A DNA stretch of 59,362 bases from a virus: positions 1 to 59,362 of IMG/VR virus record IMGVR_UViG_3300018481_000024. One strand, given 5' to 3'. This document shows, piece after piece, positions 9,202 through 18,282 of this stretch (positions within the stretch are counted from its first letter, which is position 1; each line of letters opens with the position of its first letter). The position numbers and the translations under genes are program-made. Under the pieces are notes generated by a model, which ran no database searches, had not been told where the DNA came from, and was given only the letters and a program-made list of their open reading frames with translations.

Positions 9202-9705
9202 ATGGCCGAAGTCAATCTCTCCGGGGTATTTGCCAACGTCAGTTCGTTCACGGCGATATTGACGGTTACGGATTCTCCGAAGGTTGACCTATCGGCGAGC
9301 TTGAGTGGGTCGGGCAGCCTGACATCCACCGGGTTGGACATGATCCCGGCGGGATATGTCGAACTGACAGGGACGCTCAGCGGTACCAGCTACCTGTACG
9401 GACGGCTGTCGTCGGAAGTGGAGATCCACGACGCCTTCATCGACCTGACGCACCGGGCACCTCTGTCGTACCTACGGCTCCCGTCGGTCATCAACCCCAC
9501 CGTGATCGTCAGCCGGTCGCCGATGTGCTGGCTCGGCCCCCCGCTGGTCGAGTACCACGACGACCGTTCATCGTCGGTGGTCACCTTCCCGTCGGTCGGT
9601 ACCAACTGGACGGTTGTCAGCGGCGGTACTGTATTGGCAGTCAATGGTGTTCAAGTTCGGCAATCTGCTGAAGATGAGATCTTCGATGGGGTGTATGAGC
9701 CATGA
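9202..9705 (+). CDS. Beta-rich structural protein of unknown function
   Basis: 167 residues. The ATG at 9202 is chosen because it follows the preceding stop by 2 nt; the longer in-frame version would lie inside the upstream gene. The sequence is Ser/Thr/Val-rich (VSSFTAILTVTDSPKVDLSA) and mostly beta-like. The segment HDAFIDLTHRAPLS resembles the first residues of the next protein (MTDAFIDLSTKTP), perhaps a shared docking motif. No family is recognised. Confidence 0.65.
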   Translation: MAEVNLSGVFANVSSFTAILTVTDSPKVDLSASLSGSGSLTSTGLDMIPAGYVELTGTLSGTSYLYGRLSSEVEIHDAFIDLTHRAPLSYLRLPSVINPTVIVSRSPMCWLGPPLVEYHDDRSSSVVTFPSVGTNWTVVSGGTVLAVNGVQVRQSAEDEIFDGVYEP

Positions 9706-10616
9706 CCGACGCTTTCATCGATCTCTCCACCAAGACCCCTCAGGACACGCCGTTCACCGTCCACGGGCGCTCGATCACCGACCCTTGCAAGTGCGAGCCG
9801 TATAACGGCGGGCTGCCGATATACGACTTCAATGGGAACGTCCCCGGCACCAAGCCCGACGATGGGAAGGACGAGTTCCCGATCGTCAAGGACATCTCCT
9901 TCGTCCGGGGTGACCAGTGGGAAGGCGAGTACCTGTTCGTCGGGAAGGTCTGGACCCCGTCCCGCCCCATCGATGAGGACGGCCTCCTGCTCTACGCCGA
10001 GGGTGAGATCTACCCAGAGCTTCAGGGCGACATCTCGCCCATCGTCCTTCCGTCGCCGTGGGAGCGGACTCACTGGTTCTCCCAGATCCGGGCGACCTAC
10101 GGAGCGGCCATCCGGTACTACAACGGCTGGATCCCGTGGTACGGATCCAACCCCGGCAACTGGTGGTTCCGTCACTCCAAGGTCGCCGAACTCGTCTGCA
10201 TCGCCGAGTACTCCGACATCCACGGCGGCACGATCGTGAAGCTCATCTGCCCGTCCAACTCCACCTACCGGATCTACCCGTCGCAGACTGCCTACCGGTG
10301 GAGCTGCATCCGGTCACAGCCGTCGGTGGTCGATGCGACCTCACTCCCAGAGCCTCCCGACGACGAGCCGATCCAGACGACGGGCTGGGCCAACATCCAC
10401 ACCATGCTGGCGGGCAAGGTCGTGGTGGATCCGTCGTGGACCGCTGTGCCGATTGATTTTCCTGATCAGAACCTCCACTTGGGAAATGAGCCGCACCTCA
10501 ACGAGAACATCTGGATCCGGCCCCCGACCCCCAACCCGAACTGGCTGCCGCCTGCCACGCCTGAGTTCGCTCCGCAGAAGCCCGTCGAAGCCAAGCCTCC
10601 CGAGGTCACTCCATGA
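9702..10616 (+). CDS. Aromatic-rich structural protein of unknown function
   Basis: 304 residues, start overlapping the previous stop by ATGA. It is rich in Trp, Tyr and Pro (YYNGWIPWYGSNPGNWWF) and has a Cys pair (DPCKCEPYN, residues ~27-33). The C-terminal ~40 residues are Pro-rich and probably extended. It lies between fibre genes and connector-like genes and may belong to the neck or to whiskers. No catalytic motif is visible. Confidence 0.65.
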   Translation: MTDAFIDLSTKTPQDTPFTVHGRSITDPCKCEPYNGGLPIYDFNGNVPGTKPDDGKDEFPIVKDISFVRGDQWEGEYLFVGKVWTPSRPIDEDGLLLYAEGEIYPELQGDISPIVLPSPWERTHWFSQIRATYGAAIRYYNGWIPWYGSNPGNWWFRHSKVAELVCIAEYSDIHGGTIVKLICPSNSTYRIYPSQTAYRWSCIRSQPSVVDATSLPEPPDDEPIQTTGWANIHTMLAGKVVVDPSWTAVPIDFPDQNLHLGNEPHLNENIWIRPPTPNPNWLPPATPEFAPQKPVEAKPPEVTP

Positions 10617-11422
10617 GCGACACCACGGTTGCCGACAACACGGAGGTCGCGGCGGAGGCCCGGTCGATCCTTCGGGACTTCCCGAAGTTCTTCGAAGAGA
10701 CGTACGCCCCGCTCCAAGCGGCCACCATCAAGCTGGCGGCACCGCTCATCTCCACGCTGGAGGTCCGCAGCATCGGTGACCGGAGCGTCGTCGGTGACTT
10801 CTCCCTCGACCAGCGCAACGGAGTCCTGAAGCTCCACAACCCCGACGCCTACCTGAGCGGGATCCACACCATCGGCTACCACTACACATGGTTCACCGAT
10901 GGTGACCTTGAGTACTTCGCCGATGTCTCCTTGGCCGAGATCGGCCACGGTCGGGCTGATGGCATCACTTACGACGGCTACGGCTCAGCGGAGCAGCATC
11001 TCGTTGCTATCGGCGCAGTGACGTGGGCGCTCTGGTCGTTGGTGACCGAGTTCGCCACCGACATCGATGTGTCCACTCCCGAGGGGATGTCGATCCCGGC
11101 GCACCAGCGGTTCCAGCAGGTGCTCCAGATGTTCCAGTTCTGGAAGGCGCAGTACGACCACATGGCGGCTGCCCTGAATATGGGCCTGTTCGCCATCGAA
11201 GGATTCGAATTCCGGCGGGTGTCGTACCTGACCAACCGTCTGGTCCCGCTGTTCCGCAACCACGAAGTTGATGACCCCTACCCGCCGGTCCGGGTGTTCC
11301 CGCCCATCGACCAGTTGGCGAAGTCACCGGCTGAGGGCGGATCGATCGCCGGGTCCGGGTACGCCGACAACTACGGCATCGCCAACGGAGGCTGGGAATC
11401 AGTCGGCAGTAGTGGTGCCTGA
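10613..11422 (+). CDS. Putative neck/connector protein
   Basis: 269 residues, overlapping the previous gene by ATGA. The N-terminal part is helical and acidic (AEARSILRDFPKFFEETYAPLQAATIKLAAPLI). The middle has WFTDGDLEYFADVSLAEIGHGRADGITYDG, followed by long amphipathic helices (RFQQVLQMFQFWKAQYDHMAAALNMG). It sits in a run of four overlapping genes between the fibre module and the tail sheath, where myoviruses encode head-completion and tail-connector proteins. That position is the main evidence. Confidence 0.6.
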   Translation: MSDTTVADNTEVAAEARSILRDFPKFFEETYAPLQAATIKLAAPLISTLEVRSIGDRSVVGDFSLDQRNGVLKLHNPDAYLSGIHTIGYHYTWFTDGDLEYFADVSLAEIGHGRADGITYDGYGSAEQHLVAIGAVTWALWSLVTEFATDIDVSTPEGMSIPAHQRFQQVLQMFQFWKAQYDHMAAALNMGLFAIEGFEFRRVSYLTNRLVPLFRNHEVDDPYPPVRVFPPIDQLAKSPAEGGSIAGSGYADNYGIANGGWESVGSSGA

Positions 11423-12036
11423 TGACTGTCGACACACGCCGCGAGACGGAGTACATCTCACGCCGTTTTCTGGAGTATCAGCACGTCATCGGTGAGCACG
11501 TCGTGTGGTTCAAGTTCGACACCACCAACTCCCGGTGGGACGACGTGTATGACGAGGGCGGGCACACCTACGAGTGCGGCATCCATCTGCCCGTCCTCTG
11601 GGTGGATCAGGTGGAGGATCCGGCGCAGTACTCCGGGGAGGGACGGCGACCCACCCAGAGGATGAGGTTCGCCTGCTCGGCCTCGGACATGCGTGCCCGA
11701 GGGATCGACACCACCGAGGCCCATGGCCGGACGGTCGGGATCATGGACAACCGTGTTCCGGCTCCGTTCCCCGGTCAGGTCGGACGGCCTTCAGCGACGT
11801 GGTACAAGGACCGGCTCAACGACGTGACGTTCTACGACGGTCGCTTCTTCGCCGTGTCGAACTTCCAGATCCGTGGTCGTACTCCGGGCAACGACGTGAT
11901 CATCGGCGTCTCGACGCTGGAGATGCAGGAGGACGAGTACGCGCTCGACGCCTTCCCGTGGAACACCCAGTGGTCCGAGCCGTTCCCGTGCAACAACACC
12001 CGCTCGTGCTGCTGCTCCAAGTGTGGAGGTTCCTGA
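11422..12036 (+). CDS. Putative head-closure or neck protein
   Basis: 204 residues, start coupled to the previous stop (TGATG). An N-terminal domain (RFLEYQHVIGEHVVWFKFDTTNSRWDDVYDEGG) is followed by an extended beta-type fold, then a C-terminal cysteine cluster (CNNTRSCCCSKCGG, last 14 residues) that could bind zinc or form disulfides. The HVVWFKFD..NSRWDDVYDE pattern resembles small connector proteins of actinophages, from memory. Assignment as neck or head closure is inferred from order. Confidence 0.6.
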   Translation: MTVDTRRETEYISRRFLEYQHVIGEHVVWFKFDTTNSRWDDVYDEGGHTYECGIHLPVLWVDQVEDPAQYSGEGRRPTQRMRFACSASDMRARGIDTTEAHGRTVGIMDNRVPAPFPGQVGRPSATWYKDRLNDVTFYDGRFFAVSNFQIRGRTPGNDVIIGVSTLEMQEDEYALDAFPWNTQWSEPFPCNNTRSCCCSKCGGS

Positions 12037-12894
12037 ATGCCGAATCCGACTCTGCCCGACACGATCGGCCTTCCGAATCCGCTGTGGGCCAACGACCTCA
12101 ACAACTGGCGGGCGGAGGATGCCTCTTGGCTCCTTGCCCGATCGAACCTCCGGTTCGGCACAGCGGCTGACTGGTTTTCTTCAGCGACCTTTGGTCGGGG
12201 AGCCGTTGCCTTTCTCGACGGTACGGAAGAACTCGCTGTCGCTTCGGGACCGGGTAGCGCCTCGTACATCCTCCATGGCAAGAACCTGAAGCGCTCGGAT
12301 GACGGGTTGCTCCACCGGTCGTCGGGTTCGTCGGTCATCCTCTCGGCCACTGATGTGACGATCAACCCGGAACTCAAGATCGTCAGCTCCGGTGGGACGG
12401 CGAGGTACACCGGGTCGAGCGTGTCCCTGAACTCTGATGCGCTGGTCATCACGGCTGGTGCGACAGCCGTCACCATGGTGTCGACCAAGCCCGTGACCAT
12501 CACGGCATCGAACGTCCACATCACGAACACCCTCACCGTCGGTGGAGCGCTCAACGTCACCGGGACGATCACAGCCGCTCAGCCCATCACTGCTCCCGAG
12601 TTCATCGGCAAGGTCACCAGCAGCACCATCGAGACGCCGACGGCGAAGTTCGGCAACTTCGACTTCAACGCCAGCACCTTCAAGAACTACGTCGGCCCTG
12701 TGACACTGGACTTCGCCGGTCAGAGCACCGAGGTGAGGGCCAACAAGCTCACCCTGAAGGTTCCGCCCGGTGGAGCCGTGATCGATGACGGCAGCACCAC
12801 TCAGGCTCAGGTGGCATCGGTGGTCGTGAAGACGGTGCCCCCGGTCAACGGGACCGACAACTACCCACTGGGAACGATCTGGGTCGTTGTCTGA
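12037..12894 (+). CDS. Beta-helix-like virion protein (possible whisker or short fibre)
   Basis: 285 residues, ATG immediately after the previous stop. After an N-terminal Trp-rich adaptor (PNPLWANDLNNWRAEDASWLL) the chain is a series of short Val/Thr/Ser-rich strands (VILSATDVTINPELKIVSSGG, VTITASNVHITNTLTVGG). That pattern is typical of trimeric beta-helical fibres. It ends in PPVNGTDNYPLGTIWVVV. It may be a neck whisker or a small adsorption fibre, and it is not an enzyme by any visible motif. Confidence 0.65.
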   Translation: MPNPTLPDTIGLPNPLWANDLNNWRAEDASWLLARSNLRFGTAADWFSSATFGRGAVAFLDGTEELAVASGPGSASYILHGKNLKRSDDGLLHRSSGSSVILSATDVTINPELKIVSSGGTARYTGSSVSLNSDALVITAGATAVTMVSTKPVTITASNVHITNTLTVGGALNVTGTITAAQPITAPEFIGKVTSSTIETPTAKFGNFDFNASTFKNYVGPVTLDFAGQSTEVRANKLTLKVPPGGAVIDDGSTTQAQVASVVVKTVPPVNGTDNYPLGTIWVVV

Positions 12895-13160
12895 TGCCAG
12901 CGTGGATCGTCCCGCCGTACAACACATGGTCGGATGTCGATGACTTCGTCACCCCCGACAACACGACGTGGGGACAGGTCAAGGGACTCGGCCTGACGTG
13001 GCGGGATGTACCGGTCCGTGTACCTCCGAGTGGAATCTTCGAAGAGAACTGGCGGTCCATCAAGGGTTTATATGTGAATAACCCCCTTGATGAGTGGCGT
13101 CCTCCAGCAGGAGGAATCTGGTTGAAGGAAGCCGGTGGCTGGACTCCAGTGCTATTCTGA
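12894..13160 (+). CDS. Small Trp-rich structural protein
   Basis: 88 residues with ATG overlapping the previous stop (TGATG). Six or more Trp residues occur in short repeats of the type TWSDVDDF, TTWGQVKGLGLTW and ENWRSIKGLYVNN. It resembles small tail or fibre accessory domains that pack by stacked Trp motifs. No known family is recognised. Confidence 0.6.
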   Translation: MPAWIVPPYNTWSDVDDFVTPDNTTWGQVKGLGLTWRDVPVRVPPSGIFEENWRSIKGLYVNNPLDEWRPPAGGIWLKEAGGWTPVLF

Positions 13161-13216
13161 TTTCTGATTCCCGACAGGCGTCAGGAATCCTCAACTGCTT
13201 ATCTGCTGGAGCCGGA

Positions 13217-13669
13217 ATGGCCGTGGACTTGATTCCAGAGTCCTATATGCGTGAACTCACGCACACGGTGCATGACCTCAGTGACTCCGCAGAAGAGCAG
13301 TCCGACGAGTCGAAGGAATACCTCTACAACGATGTGATGCGCCGGATCGGGGCGTCCGAGAGGTGGGTCGGCCTCGCCGACTACGTTGATTCGTGGACCG
13401 AGGGAGATCGGTTCTGGGTCGGTATCCGGGGGAAGATGTACGTCTCCGAGGCGTTCGCCGCCGAATACGGGACGGATGAATATCCACCAGACCCGGTGTT
13501 CCGGGTGCTGGACGATCTTCCGTACAAGCCACTCCCCGGTTATCGGTCGACGGCAACTCAGGATGAGGTCGTCGCTGGGTCGATCGAGACGTACTCGCAG
13601 AACGACATCTACGAGAACATGCAGGATTCGACCTACGGGCATGTGGAGGATCCTTATGGGCCTGCCTGA
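13217..13669 (+). CDS. Putative connector/tail-completion protein
   Basis: 150 residues. The ATG at 13217 has CTGGAG 6-9 nt upstream; earlier in-frame codons lie in the preceding gene. The protein starts MAVDLIPESYMRELTHTVHDLSDSAEEQ and continues with an aromatic beta region (EGDRFWVGIRGKMYVSEAF). It overlaps the next gene by 14 nt. Its size and position before the tail sheath fit a head-tail joining or tail-completion component; sequence alone does not settle this. Confidence 0.6.
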   Translation: MAVDLIPESYMRELTHTVHDLSDSAEEQSDESKEYLYNDVMRRIGASERWVGLADYVDSWTEGDRFWVGIRGKMYVSEAFAAEYGTDEYPPDPVFRVLDDLPYKPLPGYRSTATQDEVVAGSIETYSQNDIYENMQDSTYGHVEDPYGPA

Positions 13670-14483
13670 TCCCAAGTCGACGGTGATCTCCAATCCCGAC
13701 CCGGTCGACCACTCAGGATTCATCTTGGCCGAGGAGGAGGGACTCAAGAGGTACCTCGCGGGGTTGAAGGTCCCGACCACCACCCGAGGCGGCACCGTGA
13801 TCGAAGAGGTGCCGGTGTATTACCGGTTCGCCTCCTCGGAGCGACGGATCGAGTACCCGTACATCACGATCGATCTGCTGAACGTCTTCCCCGACTTCCA
13901 GAGGCTCTACTCGGTCATCAACGAGTGGGGGATGCCCTCGCGGTACGAGTGGGGCCATCAGCAGTACGCCGGGGACGGCTACTACTACCCGGATCAGTTC
14001 AAGGTGGACGATCCCGCCGACGAGGGGATGGTGGCCTCCACCGGGAACTTCATGGCCTACAAGCTCCGATTCCAGATCACCGTCTGGAGCCGGAACATCA
14101 CCCACGACCGGATCCTGATGTCCCACGTCTTCTCGGACCTCTTCCGGGTGGGTGGCTTCTTCGTGCCGACCGAGCCGGACGGGGTCTGGCATCGGTGCTT
14201 CCTTGAGGAGTGGGTCCAAGGGGACACGATCGAATCGATCGAAGCCACCAAGCGCATCCTCCGCAAGATCTACACCATCTCCATGGATACGGAGATGCCC
14301 GCTACGCGGGTGCAGCAGATCTCCAAGGTCCGCAAGATCCATGTGGACCTGTACGAGAAGTACCTGATGGACGAAGGTCAGGTTCTCGGTCCGCACGCCG
14401 ACGACAGTCCTCTTCACGATGACATGACGGTGGCTCACTGGACCCACACCGGACAGCCAGATGGCACGGTAGATACAACGTAA
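13656..14483 (+). CDS. Putative tail terminator/completion protein
   Basis: 275 residues. The ATG at 13656 has GGAGG 6 nt upstream. The sequence contains RRIEYPYITIDLLNVFPDFQRLY and MAYKLRFQITVWSRNITHDRILMSHV, a beta-alpha arrangement like phage tail-terminator proteins that cap the tube and sheath. It lies directly before the sheath gene, the usual place for such a protein. Only the order and this pattern support the call. Confidence 0.6.
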   Translation: MGLPDPKSTVISNPDPVDHSGFILAEEEGLKRYLAGLKVPTTTRGGTVIEEVPVYYRFASSERRIEYPYITIDLLNVFPDFQRLYSVINEWGMPSRYEWGHQQYAGDGYYYPDQFKVDDPADEGMVASTGNFMAYKLRFQITVWSRNITHDRILMSHVFSDLFRVGGFFVPTEPDGVWHRCFLEEWVQGDTIESIEATKRILRKIYTISMDTEMPATRVQQISKVRKIHVDLYEKYLMDEGQVLGPHADDSPLHDDMTVAHWTHTGQPDGTVDTT

Positions 14484-14526
14484 TACTTATCGGCTCTCGG
14501 AAACTCAACCTCTACAGGAGTCGTAT

Positions 14527-16803
14527 ATGTCCTTCTACTCATACAAGCGACCGGGTGTCTACATCGATGAGGCACCCTTCCAAGGGTTCACCGATGTCGG
14601 CATGTCCACCTCGGTGGCCCTGTTCGTCGGCATGGCGGTGCAGGGTCCGACCGAAGACCCCGCGCTCGTGACCTCGTGGCAGGAGTACGTCGCCCTCTTC
14701 GGCGGCTTCACCCAGCCCAAGTCGACGGCGGCGCAGCCCAACGCCGACTTCACCTACCTGCCCTACGCCGTCTACTCGTTCTTCCAGAACGGTGGCCGCA
14801 ACGCCTACGTCCGACGGGCGGTGTCGCCGTCCGGTGGGTTCACCCACGCCACGGTCGACCTCTACGGAACCCTCATCGAGGTGGAGGATGGGGGCGAAGA
14901 GCTGCCCGACTTCACGGCGGCTGAGCCGGGTGACCACTTCACCGACGCCATGTTCCTGACGGTGCCGAACCAGACGGCACTCCTGACGATGCTGAACGGC
15001 GACACCATCGCCTACGCCCCGGCCCCGTTGTACAGCGACGAGTGGTTCAACGGTCGGACCGTCAAGGTCGACATCCAGCCAGTCTCTCCTCCTGCTGTCA
15101 CCACGACCGAGGTCCACTGGAACGGCACGGCGTGGGCGGCGGATGCCCCGACGCTTGTCGATCACACCAACATCGAGCCGAACGATGTCATCGATCTGGC
15201 CGACTTCACCAGCGTCATTGGCACCCCGCCTGCCGACCTGTCTGACTTCGTCGCTCTCTCCACCTACCTGTTGGCGGAGGGCTTCGACCCATCGACCCTG
15301 CATCAGGCGGCGTGGACGCCGACGACCTTCTGGACCATCACCGACGAGGGAGGCACCCCGGCCTCAATCGCCCTCATCTGGGACGGCGTGACGTGGCAGG
15401 AGACGCTCGACCCCGGTACGACGGGCTTCAGCCCCGGTGTGCAGACCACGAATGGGGTCCGCCCCCGAGCGACGGCGACGGCTGAGTCGTCCCTGATCTC
15501 CTTCAGCGTCCGGTCGAAGTCGGCGGGCACATGGGCCAACAGCAACGTGGCCGTGGTCATCATGCCGCAGACGTACCTGCCCGATCCCACGAACCCGTCG
15601 GACTTCGCCGCTCAGGTGTACACGCTCGGCGTGCTCGTCAACAACGGGACGGCCACCACTCCGGTCTGGTCACAGGTCGAGACGTTCCAGAACCTCTGCA
15701 ACCAGCAGATCCCCGGCACCCAGCGTCCCGACGTGGTGGTCAACTCGTCCTCGTCGGGATCGCAGTTCATCACGGTCCTCGACGTGAACATCGATTCGAT
15801 GCCGTACTTCCCGATCGCTGCCAACGGTCAGCCCGATCCGGTCGTCCTGACCGGCGGCACCGACGGGCCTCCGCCGCTGTCCGCCGATCTCGTGGGCATC
15901 ACCAGTGACTCGGTCGGCAAGATCGACAACCCACTGATGGTCAACATCGCCGGGTACGACACCGACGCGTTGTCCGGTGGCAGGGAGTACGTCGCTGCGT
16001 TCTGGTCGCCGTCCACGTCCCAGCGGACCGATGTCATCTCGATCAACGACTACGCCCGCAAGCGGAACCTCGATGAGACTTCAGCGGACTACGCCTCCCT
16101 CCTCAGGGGGACGAACAACGCTGGCGGTCTGCTGACTGATGACACCGGCAACAGCCGGGTCGCCGCCTACACCCCGTGGATCACCATCCCCGATCCGGCG
16201 GTCAACGGTGGAACGATCACCATTCCGCCCGCCGGGTTGGTGTCGGGCCTCATCTCCCGCAACGACTCCACCCGTGGCGTGTACCAGACGCCTGCCGGTG
16301 TCACGGCGGTTCTGTCGAACGCCCTCAACGTGGACTGCCGGTTCACCGACAACGAACTCGGCGACCTCAACGTGTCGAACATCAACGCCATCCGTCCGGT
16401 GGCCGGTTCCGGCATCTGCATCATGGGTGGCCGTACCCGGAAGACCTACGGGGTCGACAAGTACCTCGCTCCCCGGCGGACCCTCATCTTCATCGAGGAG
16501 TCGCTGCGCCGGTCGACGGAGTTCGCCGTCTTCGAGAACAACGACGCCGTCCTGTGGGCGCGGCTCCGCAACGTGGCCGAGCGGATCCTCCGTCCCATCT
16601 GGAGCGACGGTGGCCTCAAGGGCGCTTCCGCCACCGAGGCGTTCCGCATCATCTGCGACGCATCCAACAACACGCCAGACGTGATCGCCGCAGGCGAAGT
16701 GCGAATGGACGTTGGGGTGGCCCTCCAGTACCCCGCAGAGTTCGTGATCATCCGACTGTCCCAGTACGACGGTGGAGCCTCTTCCGTCACGGCGACGACC
16801 TGA
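14527..16803 (+). CDS. Tail sheath protein
   Basis: 758 residues; CAGGAG precedes the ATG by 7 nt, after a 43-nt gap, the largest untranslated gap in the tail operon. The N-terminus MSFYSYKRPGVYIDEAPFQG and the following DVGMSTSVALFVGMAVQGP are the typical sheath start. The C-terminal part NDYARKRNLDETS..., INAIRPVAGSGICIMGGRT, YLAPRRTLIFIEESLRRSTEFAVFENND and ILRPIWSDGG is the conserved core that contacts the tube. The middle (~residues 120-300) is a variable, outward-facing insertion. The protein forms the contractile sheath that drives the tube through the envelope. Confidence 0.95.
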   Translation: MSFYSYKRPGVYIDEAPFQGFTDVGMSTSVALFVGMAVQGPTEDPALVTSWQEYVALFGGFTQPKSTAAQPNADFTYLPYAVYSFFQNGGRNAYVRRAVSPSGGFTHATVDLYGTLIEVEDGGEELPDFTAAEPGDHFTDAMFLTVPNQTALLTMLNGDTIAYAPAPLYSDEWFNGRTVKVDIQPVSPPAVTTTEVHWNGTAWAADAPTLVDHTNIEPNDVIDLADFTSVIGTPPADLSDFVALSTYLLAEGFDPSTLHQAAWTPTTFWTITDEGGTPASIALIWDGVTWQETLDPGTTGFSPGVQTTNGVRPRATATAESSLISFSVRSKSAGTWANSNVAVVIMPQTYLPDPTNPSDFAAQVYTLGVLVNNGTATTPVWSQVETFQNLCNQQIPGTQRPDVVVNSSSSGSQFITVLDVNIDSMPYFPIAANGQPDPVVLTGGTDGPPPLSADLVGITSDSVGKIDNPLMVNIAGYDTDALSGGREYVAAFWSPSTSQRTDVISINDYARKRNLDETSADYASLLRGTNNAGGLLTDDTGNSRVAAYTPWITIPDPAVNGGTITIPPAGLVSGLISRNDSTRGVYQTPAGVTAVLSNALNVDCRFTDNELGDLNVSNINAIRPVAGSGICIMGGRTRKTYGVDKYLAPRRTLIFIEESLRRSTEFAVFENNDAVLWARLRNVAERILRPIWSDGGLKGASATEAFRIICDASNNTPDVIAAGEVRMDVGVALQYPAEFVIIRLSQYDGGASSVTATT

Positions 16804-16819
16804 GTAAGGAGACAAGAGA

Positions 16820-17443
16820 GTGGCAAATCCGACCATCGCAGAGCGGACTCGGGCCAAGGCCGATCCGGTTCGCAACTTCAAGTTCCAAGTCCAGTTCTTC
16901 CCCGCCGGGAACAACGGGGCCGATCAGGCGCTCGCCTACATCGGCTTCACCTCGGTGGAGGGACTGGGCATGACCACCGAGGTCATGACGTACCGGGAGG
17001 GCGGATGGAATACCAATCCGCACAAGCTCCCCGGCATGTCGGACTTCCCGCCGCTCACCTGCTCGTCCGGTCTGTTCTTCGACCGACCGGGCATCTGGCT
17101 GGCGGCGAAGAAGCTGTTCTCCGCCCAGTGGGGTGACGGCACCATCGGACTGGGTGAGGACTTCCGGTTCGACATGGCGATCCGGGTGCTCGACCACCCG
17201 GTCACCGCCGGGGTGGCCTCGGGTTCCCGTGGCACCCCCGAGGGAGCCGTGCTGGGCTACAAGCTCTACAACGGCTGGATCGCCAACGTGAACTTCTCGG
17301 GCCTCGACGCCTCGACCAGCGGGATCATCGTCCACCAGATGACGATCCACCACGAGGGCATGGCCGTCTTCTACGGACACGACGAGGTCATCCGCGAGAT
17401 CGGCAGCGCTGCCGTCGGTACCCTCGGCAACCGTCCCTACTGA
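16820..17443 (+). CDS. Tail tube protein (T4 gp19-like)
   Basis: 207 residues from a GTG start after AAGGAGACAAGAGA. The opening TRAKADPVRNFKFQVQFFP and the segment YIGFTSVEGLGMTTEVMTYREGG, followed by NTNPHKLPGMSDFPPLT, match the gp19 family of tube proteins, which are usually 140-200 residues. The protein stacks as hexamers inside the sheath and carries the DNA. The order sheath-tube-chaperone-tape measure is the standard myovirus order. Confidence 0.93.
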   Translation: MANPTIAERTRAKADPVRNFKFQVQFFPAGNNGADQALAYIGFTSVEGLGMTTEVMTYREGGWNTNPHKLPGMSDFPPLTCSSGLFFDRPGIWLAAKKLFSAQWGDGTIGLGEDFRFDMAIRVLDHPVTAGVASGSRGTPEGAVLGYKLYNGWIANVNFSGLDASTSGIIVHQMTIHHEGMAVFYGHDEVIREIGSAAVGTLGNRPY

Positions 17444-17457
17444 CCTGAAGGCAATCC

Positions 17458-18282
17458 ATGGCTGATACCACCGAGCTACTTGACGTTCCCGACGACATCC
17501 CCGATGAGATGCGTCAACAGATACTGGGAGGCTCCCCGACCACCAGCTTCCCGGTCATGCGTGACCCCGAGGCCGGGACCACGGTCCTGCCCCGAGGGAT
17601 CAGGGATGACGCGGGAGCCTTCCACACCGATGTGGTGTTCCGAGAACTCAACGGACGCGATGAGGAGTACCTCTCCAAGTTCACCGACGAGTCGCAGTTG
17701 TTCGATGCCGTCATCGAACGAGGGGTTGACCGGGTCGGCTCGCTCTCCATCTCCGAGATGGGGCAGTCGGAAGCGAGCGCCCGTCTCAACTCCCTGCTGG
17801 TCGGGGAGCGGAACATCCTGTTCCTCGGAGTCCTGCGGTCCTCCTTCGGCAACGAGCGGAAGATCGACTGGCTCTGTATCGGCTGTGGTGCCGAGAACGA
17901 GACGACCGTCATGCTCGATGACGATCTGAAGGTGAACATTCCTGAGGGTCTGGGTGACTCACATTTTTACGTCGACTCCAAGGACCGGAAGATCCAGTGG
18001 CGTGGCCTGACCGGCTCGGACGCCACGTTGGTGAAGCCGACGATGAACGCCGGGATGCAGTCATCGACCATCCTCGCTCAGGTCATCACTGCGGTGGACG
18101 ACGAGATGGTGCTCAGCCCGGAGCGGTTCGTGGCCGACATGTTGATGCGGGACAGACGGAAGCTCATGGAGTTGGTGTCGGAGAACCAGCCGATCATCGA
18201 CACCGATGTCAGCGTCTCCTGTCCCTCTTGTGGAAGGGAGCAGACCAAGCCCCTCTCATGGGGTGAGCTGTTTCTCGTATAA
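17458..18282 (+). CDS. Tail assembly chaperone / T4 gp26-like baseplate assembly protein
   Basis: 274 residues. It contains RELNGRDEEYLSKF..., RVGSLSISEMGQSEASARLNSLLVGERNILFLGVLRSSFGN and two Cys pairs (CIGCGAEN and CPSCGREQ) that could bind zinc. This resembles the T4-type gp26 baseplate protein that occupies the assembly-chaperone slot between tube and tape measure. The last codons are CTG TTT CTC GTA TAA; the +1 frame stays open through and past this stop to 18424 (see the extension feature), which suggests programmed frameshifting. The protein probably helps fold or load the tape measure. Confidence 0.75.
   Translation: MADTTELLDVPDDIPDEMRQQILGGSPTTSFPVMRDPEAGTTVLPRGIRDDAGAFHTDVVFRELNGRDEEYLSKFTDESQLFDAVIERGVDRVGSLSISEMGQSEASARLNSLLVGERNILFLGVLRSSFGNERKIDWLCIGCGAENETTVMLDDDLKVNIPEGLGDSHFYVDSKDRKIQWRGLTGSDATLVKPTMNAGMQSSTILAQVITAVDDEMVLSPERFVADMLMRDRRKLMELVSENQPIIDTDVSVSCPSCGREQTKPLSWGELFLV

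Noticed and set aside
14484-14526. Possible late promoter before the tail sheath gene (TAATACTTAT)
   Set aside because: An AT-rich box is present just upstream, but there is no -35 partner and no second copy of the same motif before other late genes, so it cannot be supported.
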